Shown here one piece after another: positions 8,911-17,723 of a stretch of DNA of 64,000 nt. The translations under genes and the position numbers were made by a program. The notes under the pieces were generated by a model. That model was given only the letters and a program-made list of their open reading frames with translations. It was not told the DNA's origin and ran no database searches. Each line of letters begins with the position of its first letter. The stretch's first letter is position 1. Origin of the DNA: Shewanella eurypsychrophilus (lineage in GTDB: Bacteria > Pseudomonadota > Gammaproteobacteria > Enterobacterales > Shewanellaceae); NCBI RefSeq assembly GCF_007004545.3, contig NZ_CP045503.2, positions 900,501-964,500 of the forward strand, given 5' to 3'.

Positions 8911-9726
8911 ATGAAGAAAACCATCATGGGCATCATCATGGTAACCATACTGCTTTTGGGCAACCTCTTTGCCCTAAAAGTGGGAGCCAATCATGCTCTC
9001 AAAATTGCCATTGTCGAATACCCTCCATATGAATTCACCCGCCACGATGGGCAAGGTGGTGTCCAGTTCGATGGCATTTCGGTGAAATTGGTTGAGGAGG
9101 TGTTTAGACGCATCGAGCAGCCAATAGTCTTTCAGGTTCTCCCCTGGTCCAGAGCACTTAAATTGTTAAAAGAGGGCAAGATCGACGGTTTATTTGAGGT
9201 ACTGAATAGGCCTGAACGACAAGTCTATGCTGATTATAGCCAGCAAGTATTGATGCAAGAGGTAGTGATGCTCTTCGTCACTGAAGACTCTGGTATCGAA
9301 TTTGATGGCGATCTGGAGCAACTTGGGGATTACCATTTTGGTATGAGGAAGGATTTCAGTTACGGGACTATTTACGATAATGCTATTGAGACCAAGATGA
9401 TTAAACAGGTGAGTGTCGATGTTAAGTCTTCAACATTATTGCTCAAGTTATGTACCGGAGACATAGACATTCTTATCGCCGAGAAAGACACTATCTACTA
9501 TGTCGATAAAGAGATAAAGGCACTGCAAAGTAACTCGTTAAAACGCTGTAAAAACATAAAGCGATTGGCTACAGCTGTGCAATCGACACCGACCTACATG
9601 ACTTTTTCAAAGCAAAGTCATTTGAGTCATGTCAGAGATAAGTTTGATCAAGCATTACTACAGATGAAACAAGATGGCAGCTATCAACAGATTATCGATA
9701 CATGGAAGCAGGCTAATATAGAGTGA
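8911..9726 (+). CDS. orphan periplasmic solute-binding protein, family 3
   Basis: A 271-residue secreted protein: signal peptide up to about residue 25 (IIMVTILLLGNLFALKVGAN), then a family 3 solute-binding fold. Seen: LKIAIVEYPPYEF at the start of the mature domain, GISVKLVEEVFRR, LPWSRALKLLKEGKIDGLFEV and a C-terminal DKFDQALLQMKQDGSYQQIIDTW. Such proteins bind amino acids or related small molecules. No permease or ATPase gene is adjacent, which is common in Shewanella and suggests either a remote ABC partner or a sensory or scavenging role. The start ATG has GGTGG just upstream. The ligand cannot be predicted. Confidence 0.8.
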   Translation: MKKTIMGIIMVTILLLGNLFALKVGANHALKIAIVEYPPYEFTRHDGQGGVQFDGISVKLVEEVFRRIEQPIVFQVLPWSRALKLLKEGKIDGLFEVLNRPERQVYADYSQQVLMQEVVMLFVTEDSGIEFDGDLEQLGDYHFGMRKDFSYGTIYDNAIETKMIKQVSVDVKSSTLLLKLCTGDIDILIAEKDTIYYVDKEIKALQSNSLKRCKNIKRLATAVQSTPTYMTFSKQSHLSHVRDKFDQALLQMKQDGSYQQIIDTWKQANIE

Positions 9727-9821
9727 GTATTGTTCAAAAATGAGAAGTGTCAGTGCAAGGTGTTGTAGATATTAATGATTATTATTAACTCGTCTAAGTC
9801 TGTAAGCTAACTTGCAGGTCG

Positions 9822-10091
9822 TTAAACATTCTCCCTAGACAAGATATGTTGTACACAGGCCGATCTAAGCAGTGAGGTGAAATTTTTCACATCACCGTGA
9901 TGATTCAGCGCTTCTATGTATAGACTGGCGATAAATTGGTTTCTTTTCACACCTTGGCTCTCTGCAATCTGATCGAGTAGATCCCAAAACAGCTTTTCCA
10001 ATGAGATGCTGGTCACGTGCCCCTGGATTCGAATAGATTTCTGAATAGGTAAGTAATGGCTAGTAGGGTTATCGAAAAACAGATTATCCAT
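9822..10091 (-). CDS. ribbon-helix-helix domain protein
   Basis: An 89-residue protein carrying an RHH_4-like fold: SIRIQGHVTSISLEKLFWDL followed by a helix LDQIAESQGVKRNQFIASLY. The RIxGHxTSxxLExxFW pattern is characteristic of this DNA-binding-like family, members of which are short and often stand alone. It may be a transcriptional regulator; a toxin partner is not visible, so I do not call it an antitoxin. The ATG at 10091 is chosen over an upstream in-frame GTG at 10106; neither has a strong ribosome site. It is transcribed in the same direction as the monooxygenase gene upstream, with a gap of about 130 bases. Confidence 0.7.
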   Translation of the reverse strand: MDNLFFDNPTSHYLPIQKSIRIQGHVTSISLEKLFWDLLDQIAESQGVKRNQFIASLYIEALNHHGDVKNFTSLLRSACVQHILSRENV

Positions 10092-10224
10092 AACTTTGAA
10101 TCGCACACTTAAATTTATTTAATTTCTTTAGTTTCAAAGGATTATACATATTCATTGTCTTTATTACCATTCGAGGGTGACTTATCTAACTTACTTAAGG
10201 AGTACAACTTATAATTTTTATCGG

Positions 10225-10512
10225 TTAAGCGTGTTGAGATAAGATGATAATTTCTGGTTTTTGGGCGATGAGCTCAGGCATCTCTTTTTTTAGACGTTTG
10301 AAGTGACCGGTATTTTGATGCTTTTCGAATGCAGCATGATCGACAAAAGCCTTGATGAAGATGAAATGTCCTAGTTGCTCATTTTCTTGGTGCAGTTCAT
10401 ATTTGACACACCCCAGTTCATTTCTAGTCGGTTGAACTAGGCTCTTGAGGAGTTCAAGTAGTGCCTGTTCTTTGCCATTTTGTGCCTTAAAGCGTGTCAA
10501 TACATTGATCAT
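10225..10512 (-). CDS. antibiotic biosynthesis monooxygenase (ABM) domain protein, YgiN-like
   Basis: A 95-residue single-domain ABM protein, a dimeric ferredoxin-like fold. Family members include the quinol monooxygenase YgiN and autoinducer-2 isomerase LsrG, so the chemistry is uncertain. Seen: MINVLTRFKAQNGKEQALLE, GCVKYELHQ and the terminal FKRLKKEMPELI. Start: the ATG at 10512 gives the usual short first strand; an in-frame ATG at 10524 and TTG at 10530 are alternatives with no better ribosome site. It is a cytoplasmic protein. The neighbours (an RHH protein and a LysE exporter) give no pathway. Confidence 0.78.
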   Translation of the reverse strand: MINVLTRFKAQNGKEQALLELLKSLVQPTRNELGCVKYELHQENEQLGHFIFIKAFVDHAAFEKHQNTGHFKRLKKEMPELIAQKPEIIILSQHA

Positions 10513-10777
10513 GTTTGTGCCCATAGTCAAAAATTACGACTGATAATGAAAGGGGGGGCTAATGTAAGTGACTTGACTGATAAAAGGGTAGCAAAGGGGT
10601 ACTACATTTAAGTTATTTAGAACTAGTAACTTCTATCTTTACAGTTCTTTGACTCATCTATTTTTAGTAAGTTGTTGCTTTGATTGAAATCAGAATCGAT
10701 GGAAAACCTGTTACTGATAGCTGCCATAAATTGAGTTAGACTGTGGCTTGTTTCGGGGGAATAAAAACGGAGATGTA

Positions 10778-11413
10778 GTGGAATTAGGTATTAACGAACT
10801 TTGGCTATTTGTCATTTCAGGCATTATGTTAAACATCATTCCAGGACCTGACTCCCTGTACATAATAGGCCGTAGTGCTTCCCAAGGCTTTAGATCTGGT
10901 TCAACCGCGGCATGTGGAATAGCCAGTGGAACCTTAGTACATATCTTCGCGGCAGCCTTTGGTTTATCTGCAATTTTGGCTACATCTGCCATGGCTTTTA
11001 CTATCATCAAGATCCTCGGCTGTGTATACCTTATCTATATGGGGATCTCAATGCTGCTCAGTAAAGCTGGTTTAGCAGTTAAAAGTAGTGAGCTAAATCA
11101 GGCTCCGCTGAAGAAGGTCTTCTATCAGGGGTTTATCACCAATGTGCTTAACCCTAAGGTGGCGCTGTTTTTCTTAGCTTTTGTGCCACAGTTTATCGCC
11201 CATGATGCACCCAATAAGGCGCTTTCTTTCATTGTCTTAGGTCTTATTTTCAATATCAATGGCATGCTTTGGTGTCACTTTTTAGCCTGGTCTTCATCGT
11301 CATTGAGTCGTAAAGTAAAGCAAAGTACCAAAGTCTCCAACGCACTCAATAGGCTGGCTGGTGGGCTGTTTATCTGTTTTGGTATCAAGTTAGCGTTTAG
11401 CGAGCAGGTTTAG
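10778..11413 (+). CDS. LysE/RhtB family amino acid exporter
   Basis: A 211-residue inner-membrane exporter with six predicted helices. The family motif ISGIMLNIIPGPDSLYIIGR near the N-terminus and FITNVLNPKVALFFLAFVPQF in the middle are typical of RhtB-type translocators, which export homoserine, threonine or other neutral amino acids. Start: GTG at 10778 (VELGINELW) is preceded by CGGAG five bases away and matches the normal N-terminus; the open frame upstream to 10748 is not needed. The gene is monocistronic, convergent with the LysR gene. The substrate is unknown. Confidence 0.87.
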   Translation: MELGINELWLFVISGIMLNIIPGPDSLYIIGRSASQGFRSGSTAACGIASGTLVHIFAAAFGLSAILATSAMAFTIIKILGCVYLIYMGISMLLSKAGLAVKSSELNQAPLKKVFYQGFITNVLNPKVALFFLAFVPQFIAHDAPNKALSFIVLGLIFNINGMLWCHFLAWSSSSLSRKVKQSTKVSNALNRLAGGLFICFGIKLAFSEQV

Positions 11414-11468
11414 CTTTTCTCTCGCCACTATTCTCATAGCAATTGTGAAAGATTACTCTAGCTACTCG

Positions 11469-12416
11469 CTATTGATTAAAAACCTCATCGAATATTGTTT
11501 TCAGCAATTCAATTTTACTGGTCTCACGAGGGTTATGTTTAGACACTAAGGAGAGGTTAAATTGATAGCTGGCACTACCACTGTGAATAATCTTCAGCTG
11601 TTTAGATTCTAGCTCCAGTTGAATGTAGCTCAGTGGCAGGTAACCTATGTAGCAGCCAGAGAGAATCAAGGTTTTACGGGTGTCAAACTGATAGGCTTTA
11701 GCCGATAAATTTAGTCTTTTTAATTGCTCTCTTCCATCTGTATCTATATCGATTCCCGGGTGAACTGCAGGTGCCTGCGCTAACATCTCAGTGCTAATTT
11801 CATCATCTGCGAGTGGAAAAAACGGGTGAGAATGACTGCAGCATAGGTAGATAGGTTCGTTATAAATCGTTTGATAGTCTAGCCCTTCAACTTGCTGGTA
11901 GCTAGGCAGTAATCCTATATGGGCCTTCTCTTTAAGTAGACATTTTTCGATGTGTTTAAGCGCTTCATTGTCGAGCACAAGGTGTAATTGTGGCTGAGTG
12001 GTATGTATCTTTTTCACGACTTCAGCCAGCTTCAGCTGCATACGTGTATCTAGCTGGTCGGCACACAGTATGATGAGCTCGCCACTCAACTCTTCACCTA
12101 AGTTATTAATCATTCTTGAGAAATCATTAAGTGAATCGAACAGCTCTATACAGGCATGGTAGACAGTCTGGCCATCTTCTGTCAGCGCAAAGCCACCTCG
12201 TCCTCGACTGCATAGCTTGAGCTTCATTCGGCTCTCTAAATTAGACATATGCACGCTGATGGTTGAGCGGGTCACGCCAAGTTCAGCCTCCGAGGCCGAG
12301 AAACCGCCATTTTCGACCACAGTGCGAAAAATTCGCAGTAAACGTAAATCATATTCGGTGACGGCTTTTGGGATGATAGAGCTCTTATTACTCATTTTAT
12401 TGCTAATGTTTTTCAA
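11469..12416 (-). CDS. LysR family regulator divergent from gabDT
   Basis: A 315-residue LysR-type activator. The N-terminal winged helix-turn-helix spans about residues 22-80 (LRLLRIFRTVVENGGFSASE, then VTRSTISVHMSNLESRM); the rest is the periplasmic-binding-like effector domain. It is transcribed divergently from gabD with a shared 175-base region, the usual arrangement for a LysR protein controlling the adjacent operon, so regulation of GABA or putrescine catabolism is inferred. Start: TTG at 12416 has a good AGGTGG four bases upstream, whereas the internal ATG at 12395 has none, so the unusual start codon is favoured. The effector is unknown. Confidence 0.85.
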   Translation of the reverse strand: MKNISNKMSNKSSIIPKAVTEYDLRLLRIFRTVVENGGFSASEAELGVTRSTISVHMSNLESRMKLKLCSRGRGGFALTEDGQTVYHACIELFDSLNDFSRMINNLGEELSGELIILCADQLDTRMQLKLAEVVKKIHTTQPQLHLVLDNEALKHIEKCLLKEKAHIGLLPSYQQVEGLDYQTIYNEPIYLCCSHSHPFFPLADDEISTEMLAQAPAVHPGIDIDTDGREQLKRLNLSAKAYQFDTRKTLILSGCYIGYLPLSYIQLELESKQLKIIHSGSASYQFNLSLVSKHNPRETSKIELLKTIFDEVFNQ

Positions 12417-12591
12417 ATTGCCACCTACTTATCACGCATATAGTTTTACGTGTGTAAAACATAAGGTTTATTGTTTTGTATTTAACCCGAGTTGATTTTG
12501 CTATTCAATAGCTATATGAATTTTTAGTGCCTGTTTCATCTTTAGAGAAGAAATTGGCGCCATTGTCAGATGAAAGCACACTGGAGTGATT

Positions 12592-14049
12592 ATGCAACAA
12601 GTTAACGATTCAGGATTAGTGAAGCTCAGCTCTTACATTGATGGTCAGTGGACTGATGGGAGCGAGCGATTTGATGTCATCAACCCAGCGAATGACCAAG
12701 TCGTGGCTCAAGTATGCAACGCCGGAATAGCTGAGACTGAAGCGGCTGTTGTCGCTGCTAAAAAGGCCTTGCCTGCCTGGTCTAAAAAATCGGCTAATGA
12801 GCGCGCCGCTATTTTGCGTAACTGGTTTAACTTGATGATGCAGAGCCAGGATGACTTGGGTCGTATCTTAACCTTAGAGCAAGGCAAACCCTTAGCCGAA
12901 GCCAAAGGTGAAATTGCCTATGGTGCCGCTTTTATCGATTGGTTTGCCGAAGAGGGCAAGCGAGTCTATGGCGATACCATTCCGGCACCTGCAGGTGACA
13001 AACGTATCATAGTTATCAAGCAACCTGTGGGCGTCGTCGCCTCTATTACGCCGTGGAACTTCCCTAATGCCATGATAGCCCGAAAAGCGGCAGCCGCTCT
13101 GGCGGCGGGTTGTACTTTTGTGGTTCGTCCTTCACCTTCAACACCGCTATCTGCTTTGGCCATGGCGGAGCTTGCAGAGCGGGCCGGCGTGCCAGCCGGT
13201 GTATTCAACGTGGTTGTGGGCTTGGATTCATCGGGTATGGGCAAGGTACTGACTCAGCACCCGGATGTATCTAAGTTTACCTTCACTGGCTCGACTGCAG
13301 TGGGCAAGATATTGATGACTCAAACGGCCACTACGGTTAAGAAGGTCTCGATGGAGCTCGGCGGTAACGCGCCATTTATCGTATTTGACGATGCCGATAT
13401 CGATGCCGCTGTCCAAGGCGCACTCGTGTCTAAATATCGTAATGCCGGCCAGACCTGTGTCTGTACCAACCGTATTTTTGTTCAGCAGGGCATAGTGCAA
13501 GAGTTCACCGATAAGTTTGCCTCTGCTGTGGCCGGATTGAAAATAGGTGATGGCTTAGCCGATGGCGTCAACTTAGGCCCGATGATCACATCACAAGCAG
13601 TCGATGGTGTGCATAAGCTCGTGGAAGATACTGTGGCTGCAGGGGCAAAGGTCATTGCTGGTGGCAAACGTAGCACAGCAGGTAAAAATTTCTATGAGCC
13701 GACCATTTTAACAGGGGTGACCAATGATATGCCCTTGGCAGCTAATGAAATATTTGGGCCTGTGACGCCAATTATCAGTTTCGATACCGAAGAGGATGTT
13801 ATCGCTTTGGCTAATGATACCGAGTATGGCTTAGCGGCTTACTTCTATTCTCGTGATATTGGTCGGGTATGGCGTGTAGGCGAAGGGCTTGAATACGGCA
13901 TGATCGGCATCAATGAAGGTATTATTTCTAACGCAGCGGCGCCATTTGGTGGGGTTAAGCAATCGGGCAACGGCCGAGAAGGCTCTAAGTATGGTCTAGA
14001 TGACTATATGGAGATCAAGTATCTGTGTATGGGTGGGATAGATCGTTAG
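12592..14049 (+). CDS. gabD: succinate-semialdehyde dehydrogenase
   Basis: A 485-residue aldehyde dehydrogenase that oxidises succinic semialdehyde to succinate with NAD(P)+, the second step of GABA breakdown. Motifs: the nucleotide-binding TPWNFPNAMIARKAAAALAA, FTGSTAVGKIL, the catalytic Glu in MELGGNAPFIVFDDADID and the catalytic Cys in NAGQTCVCTNR. The CVC context is that of GabD, where a second Cys can form a redox-sensitive disulfide. The ATG at 12592 has GGAG five to six bases upstream; the GTG at 12586 is less likely. gabT follows 51 bases downstream. The stop codon lies inside a CTAG palindrome. Confidence 0.93.
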   Translation: MQQVNDSGLVKLSSYIDGQWTDGSERFDVINPANDQVVAQVCNAGIAETEAAVVAAKKALPAWSKKSANERAAILRNWFNLMMQSQDDLGRILTLEQGKPLAEAKGEIAYGAAFIDWFAEEGKRVYGDTIPAPAGDKRIIVIKQPVGVVASITPWNFPNAMIARKAAAALAAGCTFVVRPSPSTPLSALAMAELAERAGVPAGVFNVVVGLDSSGMGKVLTQHPDVSKFTFTGSTAVGKILMTQTATTVKKVSMELGGNAPFIVFDDADIDAAVQGALVSKYRNAGQTCVCTNRIFVQQGIVQEFTDKFASAVAGLKIGDGLADGVNLGPMITSQAVDGVHKLVEDTVAAGAKVIAGGKRSTAGKNFYEPTILTGVTNDMPLAANEIFGPVTPIISFDTEEDVIALANDTEYGLAAYFYSRDIGRVWRVGEGLEYGMIGINEGIISNAAAPFGGVKQSGNGREGSKYGLDDYMEIKYLCMGGIDR

Positions 14050-14072
14050 GTTCTAGAACCTAGAACCTAGGA
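14047..14072. repeat. CTAG heptamer repeat and palindrome at the gabD stop
   Basis: TAGGTTCTAGAACCTA (14047-14062) is a perfect 16-bp palindrome that contains the TAG stop of gabD. It continues as tandem CTAGAAC units ending in CCTAGG. It lies between gabD and gabT. Confidence 0.7.
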
Positions 14073-14100
14073 ATCGCCGTTTAGAAATAGGACAATAATA

Positions 14101-15381
14101 ATGACAAACAGTAGCTTACAAGAGAGAAAGGTTAAAGTTATCGCCCGTGGTCAAGGCAATGTCTATCCTGTGTATGTCGATAGAGCGGATAATGCCGAGA
14201 TTTGGGATGTGGACGGCAATCGTTATATCGACTTTGGTACTGGTATTGCCGTGTGTAATACCGGTCATAGCCATCCGAAAGTGGTCGCAGCAGTCAAGGC
14301 GCAGCTGGATAAGTTTAGCCATACCTGTGTGATGATCAATCCCTATGAATCAGCGGTGGAGTTAGCGGAAAAGCTGACCGAGATTGCACCTGGATCGAGT
14401 GAGAAGAAGGCCATATTTGTTACTACTGGCGCAGAGGCGGTAGAGAATTGCGTCAAGATAGCCAGAGCACATACTGGTCGCCGCGGCATTATCGCCTTTA
14501 ACGGTGGCTTCCATGGTCGTACTAATTTGACCATGGCGATGACGGGTAAAATAAGTCCTTATAAGCATCTTTTCGGACCGTTTCCTGGTGATATCTTTCA
14601 TGCACCGTTTCCGATGGCATTTCATGATGTAGCGATAAAAGATTCACTCAAGGCAATTGAAAATCTGTTTAAAGTGGATATCGCTCCAAGCGATGTGGCG
14701 GCAATTATAGTAGAGCCAGTTCAGGGCGAAGGTGGGTTTTATGCCGCACCTGCCGAGTTTTTGCAGGTGTTACGTGCTTTATGCGATCAACATGGGATCG
14801 TCTTGATCGCCGATGAGATCCAGACGGGCTTTGGCCGCACTGGTAAGATGTTCAGTTTCGAGCATGCGGATGTAGAGCCTGACTTGATCACTATGGCCAA
14901 GGGGATTGCCGGAGGTTTTCCTATCGCTGCGGTTGTTGGCAAGAGTGAGATCATGGATGCGCCCCTACCTGGTGGTCTTGGCGGTACCTATGGCGGTTCT
15001 CCCGTTGGCTGTGTCGCTGCACTCGCGGTGCTTGAGGTGATCGAAGAGGAAAACCTGGTTCAGCGTGCAGATCAAATAGGCCAAATTTTCAATGAGCAGC
15101 TGACTGCTTTGCAAGCCAGCTATCCAAACTTGATCGGTGAAGTGCGAAATCAAGGTGCCATGATCGCCATCGAGTTAGTCATAGACGGGGATAGCGAGCA
15201 GGCAAATACCGACTTGACCCAAGCGATCATAAGTAAAGCGGCCGAGCACGGTCTCATTCTGCTTGCCTGCGGTTTCTACGGTAACGTCATTCGTTTTCTG
15301 CCAGCCTTGACCATATCTGATGAATTAATCTACGAAGGTTTAGAAAAGTTTAATCAGCTATTTAGTGTCCTTGCTCGCTAA
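14101..15381 (+). CDS. gabT: 4-aminobutyrate aminotransferase
   Basis: A 426-residue class III PLP aminotransferase, the usual size for GabT. It converts GABA and 2-oxoglutarate to succinic semialdehyde and glutamate, feeding GabD encoded upstream. Seen: VTTGAEAVENCVKIAR, the FNGGFHGRT loop, the PLP-contacting ADEIQTGFGRTGKMF and the Schiff-base lysine in ITMAKGIAGGFP. The start ATG follows AAATAGGACAATAATA, with AGGA as a plausible ribosome site. The gabD-gabT order plus the divergent LysR gene makes a self-contained GABA catabolic unit. Activity on 5-aminovalerate, also seen in this family, cannot be excluded. Confidence 0.93.
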   Translation: MTNSSLQERKVKVIARGQGNVYPVYVDRADNAEIWDVDGNRYIDFGTGIAVCNTGHSHPKVVAAVKAQLDKFSHTCVMINPYESAVELAEKLTEIAPGSSEKKAIFVTTGAEAVENCVKIARAHTGRRGIIAFNGGFHGRTNLTMAMTGKISPYKHLFGPFPGDIFHAPFPMAFHDVAIKDSLKAIENLFKVDIAPSDVAAIIVEPVQGEGGFYAAPAEFLQVLRALCDQHGIVLIADEIQTGFGRTGKMFSFEHADVEPDLITMAKGIAGGFPIAAVVGKSEIMDAPLPGGLGGTYGGSPVGCVAALAVLEVIEEENLVQRADQIGQIFNEQLTALQASYPNLIGEVRNQGAMIAIELVIDGDSEQANTDLTQAIISKAAEHGLILLACGFYGNVIRFLPALTISDELIYEGLEKFNQLFSVLAR

Positions 15382-15403
15382 ATGGATATCATTTTGAAAA
15401 TAT

Positions 15404-15430
15404 GGTGAGCCGAATTACGTTTGGCTCACC
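15404..15430 (+). terminator. hairpin after gabT
   Basis: GGTGAGCC and GGCTCACC form an 8-bp stem with an 11-base loop just after the gabT stop. No T-run follows, so termination may be weak or factor-dependent. Confidence 0.55.
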
Positions 15431-15643
15431 TAGATCCACTAACCCTAGTTGAAGCCGCTGTCCCCTGACTCGAATTTGCTCTCATTACATCTCCCCCTTC
15501 CTGTATTTTCTTATCGATGAATATAGGTATTAGCATTCTCAAAAAATAGATTCTGCGCTCACTTATTTTCTGATGTTGGTATTAGTTGGCTTACCTCTTG
15601 CTGAACAAGTATCGAGGTAGGGTTATTAACTAGGGTATATTGA

Positions 15644-16216
15644 GTGATTGAAGCGTGCAGTGGTCGTCAGAGTATTGAAATTATAGATATTACTCTAGGT
15701 GTGAGTAATGGAATCATCCCAAATGGGCTAGTGAGCCTACTGTGTGATTGTGTCGATAGCGGTGCATCAGTGGGCTTTGTTGGCCCATTTTCTCAACGAG
15801 AGTCACAAGAATATTGGTATGGAGTGCAAGCTGATATCACTAAGGGCACCCGTTATCTACTGGTTGCGAACTTGAGTGGTAAGCTGGTTGGCTCGGTGCA
15901 GCTTTCTGTATCAGATAAGGCGAATGGCTTGCATAGGGCAGAGATAGAGAAGCTGATGGTACACACTCAAGCTAGAGGTCAGGGAGTCGCTAGAATTTTG
16001 ATGCAAAGAGTCGAGGCTTTGGCTTTCTCCTTATCTCGCAGTCTATTAGTGCTCGATACCAAGAAAGGGGACATAGCCGAAGGCATGTACTCGAAGTTGG
16101 GTTACGTGAAAGTCGGTGAGATTCCTGACTTTGCACTTAGCTCTTCCGGCGAGTTAGATGCCACTGTGCTCTTTTATAAAGAGCTCAGTTTAATGCCGGT
16201 CAGAAGGAAGCGCTAG
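15644..16216 (+). CDS. GNAT family N-acetyltransferase
   Basis: A 190-residue acetyl-CoA-dependent acetyltransferase. The core GNAT signature is visible: GKLVGSVQLSV for beta-4, then AEIEKLMVHTQARGQGVARILMQ with the pyrophosphate-binding RGQGVA loop, and LVLDTKKGDIAEGMYSKLGY for the last strands. The substrate is unknown. The start is a GTG at 15644 with GAG just upstream; no ATG gives a better N-terminus. The stop is followed three bases later by the start of a second GNAT gene, so the two are probably co-translated. Confidence 0.82.
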   Translation: MIEACSGRQSIEIIDITLGVSNGIIPNGLVSLLCDCVDSGASVGFVGPFSQRESQEYWYGVQADITKGTRYLLVANLSGKLVGSVQLSVSDKANGLHRAEIEKLMVHTQARGQGVARILMQRVEALAFSLSRSLLVLDTKKGDIAEGMYSKLGYVKVGEIPDFALSSSGELDATVLFYKELSLMPVRRKR

Positions 16217-16219
16217 ATA

Positions 16220-16717
16220 ATGGCTCAGATTAGAGAGTTTGTTGAAGATGATTTTGAACAAGTGCAGAGTATTTATCTTCAAGGGATCAAAACCGGAAAC
16301 GCAACGTTTGAGAAAAATGTTAAAAGTTGGCCTGAGTGGAATGAGGCTATGCTCAAGGAGTGTAGAATCGTCGCCGAGCGAGGTGGTAAGCTCGTCGGCT
16401 GGGCTGCAATGTCTAGTGTCTCAAACCGTGCAGTGTATGCCGGGGTGGCGGAGGTGAGCATCTATATCAGTAGTTCGGCTAAAGGTATGGGAGTGGGAAC
16501 TAGCCTGCTACTTAAGCTGATTGAACAGTCTGAAATCGCAGGATTTTGGTCTCTTCAGGCTGGCATTTTTCCAGAAAACAAAGCGAGCCTGCATATACAC
16601 AAGAAGTGTGGCTTTACTGTCTTAGGCACCAAAGACAGACTAGGCAAGATGGATGGAGTTTGGAGAGATGTGACGCTCTTGGAGCGCCGAAGCCAAGTAG
16701 AAGGTATCGAAGTTTAG
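16220..16717 (+). CDS. GNAT acetyltransferase, phosphinothricin/methionine-sulfoximine type
   Basis: A 165-residue GNAT enzyme. The layout IREFVEDDFEQVQSIYLQGI, then NATFE, SVSNRAVYAGVAEVSIYI, GVGTSLLLKLIE, and a terminal FPENKASLHIHKKCGF with a WRDVTLLERR end matches the PAT/MddA (YncA) group, which N-acetylates amino acid analogues such as methionine sulfoximine. The ATG at 16220 lies three bases past the previous stop, with GAAGGAAG inside the upstream gene as ribosome site. It probably protects against or recycles an amino acid derivative; the real substrate is unknown. Confidence 0.83.
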   Translation: MAQIREFVEDDFEQVQSIYLQGIKTGNATFEKNVKSWPEWNEAMLKECRIVAERGGKLVGWAAMSSVSNRAVYAGVAEVSIYISSSAKGMGVGTSLLLKLIEQSEIAGFWSLQAGIFPENKASLHIHKKCGFTVLGTKDRLGKMDGVWRDVTLLERRSQVEGIEV

Positions 16718-16851
16718 CGATAGATTCTAATCTTATATCAAATAGCTGTAGGGATATCCTAAGAAAACTTGCCAAGTCACTAAGTTCAGCGTAAAACAGC
16801 CTCAAAGAACCTAAATATTTTTACTTTTATAAAGAAACTGGAAGGCTGAAT

Positions 16852-17640
16852 TTGGATCATTTTGTTTGGAACATTGACCCCGTGTTGATCTCCTTTATGG
16901 GGCTTAAAGTGCATTGGTATGGTGCCCTATTCGCGACAGCTATCGCCTGTGGTTTTCAGGTGATGAAGCGCATCTATATTAAGGAAAAGCTGCCTGTCGA
17001 GTCATTAGATAATCTGCTGATGTATTGTGTTATTGGCATTATCGTCGGTGCTCGCCTGGCTCACTGTATTTTCTATGACCCGGCCTATTATTTCAGTAAT
17101 CCACTGAAGATATTCGCTATTTGGGAAGGTGGTCTCGCCAGTCATGGTGGGGGTTTAGGCGCTATTCTGGCGCTCTATTATTACCGTCGTAAGATGGATA
17201 TGCCTTTCCTGTTTTTGCTGGATAGATTGGCTATAGCAACAGCCATCTTTGGTTTCTTCGTACGTATGGCCAATTTCATGAACTCAGAGATATTAGGCCT
17301 ACCTAGCAGTGTACCTTGGGCTATCGTCTTCGAGCGTATCGATATGTTACCTCGTCATCCGGCTCAGCTATATGAAGCCATCGCCTATCTACTGATCTTT
17401 ATCGGCTTATGGGCGATTTACAAATACACCGAGATGAAGCAGAAAGAGGGCGCGATATTTGGCCTGTTCCTGGTACTGGTATTTAGCTCACGCTTTGCTA
17501 TCGAATTCGTCAAGGTTAAGCAGGCAGCTTACGCTGAAGGAATGACCTTGAGTGCGGGCCAATGGTTGAGTGTGCCATTTCTCATCGTTGGTGTAGTGCT
17601 GCTGGTGATGCCTTATTTGAATAAGAGAGCTAAGGTGTAA
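16852..17640 (+). CDS. lgt: prolipoprotein diacylglyceryl transferase, Bacteroidetes-like
   Basis: A 262-residue inner-membrane enzyme that transfers diacylglycerol from phosphatidylglycerol to the lipobox Cys of prolipoproteins. Seen: about seven helices, GLKVHWYGALFA near the N-terminus, GARLAHCIFYDPAYY, GGLASHGGGLG, the signature-like FVRMANFMNSEILGLPS and RHPAQLYEAIAYL. The start is TTG at 16852 after GGAAGG. The wording of these motifs (LGARLGHC-type loop, GGLASHG, NSEIxGxP) recalls Bacteroidetes Lgt more than the usual gammaproteobacterial protein. The gene is also away from thyA and ptsP, its expected neighbours in Shewanella. It may therefore be an acquired or second lgt. A terminator follows. 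Confidence 0.85.
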   Translation: MDHFVWNIDPVLISFMGLKVHWYGALFATAIACGFQVMKRIYIKEKLPVESLDNLLMYCVIGIIVGARLAHCIFYDPAYYFSNPLKIFAIWEGGLASHGGGLGAILALYYYRRKMDMPFLFLLDRLAIATAIFGFFVRMANFMNSEILGLPSSVPWAIVFERIDMLPRHPAQLYEAIAYLLIFIGLWAIYKYTEMKQKEGAIFGLFLVLVFSSRFAIEFVKVKQAAYAEGMTLSAGQWLSVPFLIVGVVLLVMPYLNKRAKV

Positions 17641-17660
17641 CCTTGCTAGACAGAAAATAT

Positions 17661-17697
17661 AAGGCGTTAGAGGCATCTGCTTCTAACGCCTTTTTTG
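17661..17697. terminator. terminator between lgt and the WD40 gene
   Basis: AAGGCGTTAGA and TCTAACGCCTT form an 11-bp stem with a T-run (17690-17696). It lies between convergent genes. The plus-strand T-run serves lgt. Confidence 0.88.
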
Positions 17698-17723
17698 TTC
17701 ATTTAGTTAGCGTTAAAAGAGAG

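Noticed and set aside
9822-10091. Ribbon-helix-helix protein as an antitoxin
   Set aside because: No adjacent toxin gene (RelE, HicA, PIN or similar) is seen; the neighbouring gene is an ABM-domain protein.
14050-14100. gabD-gabT palindrome as an operator for the LysR protein
   Set aside because: The same CTAG palindrome occurs at unrelated gene ends, so a specific LysR role is unlikely.
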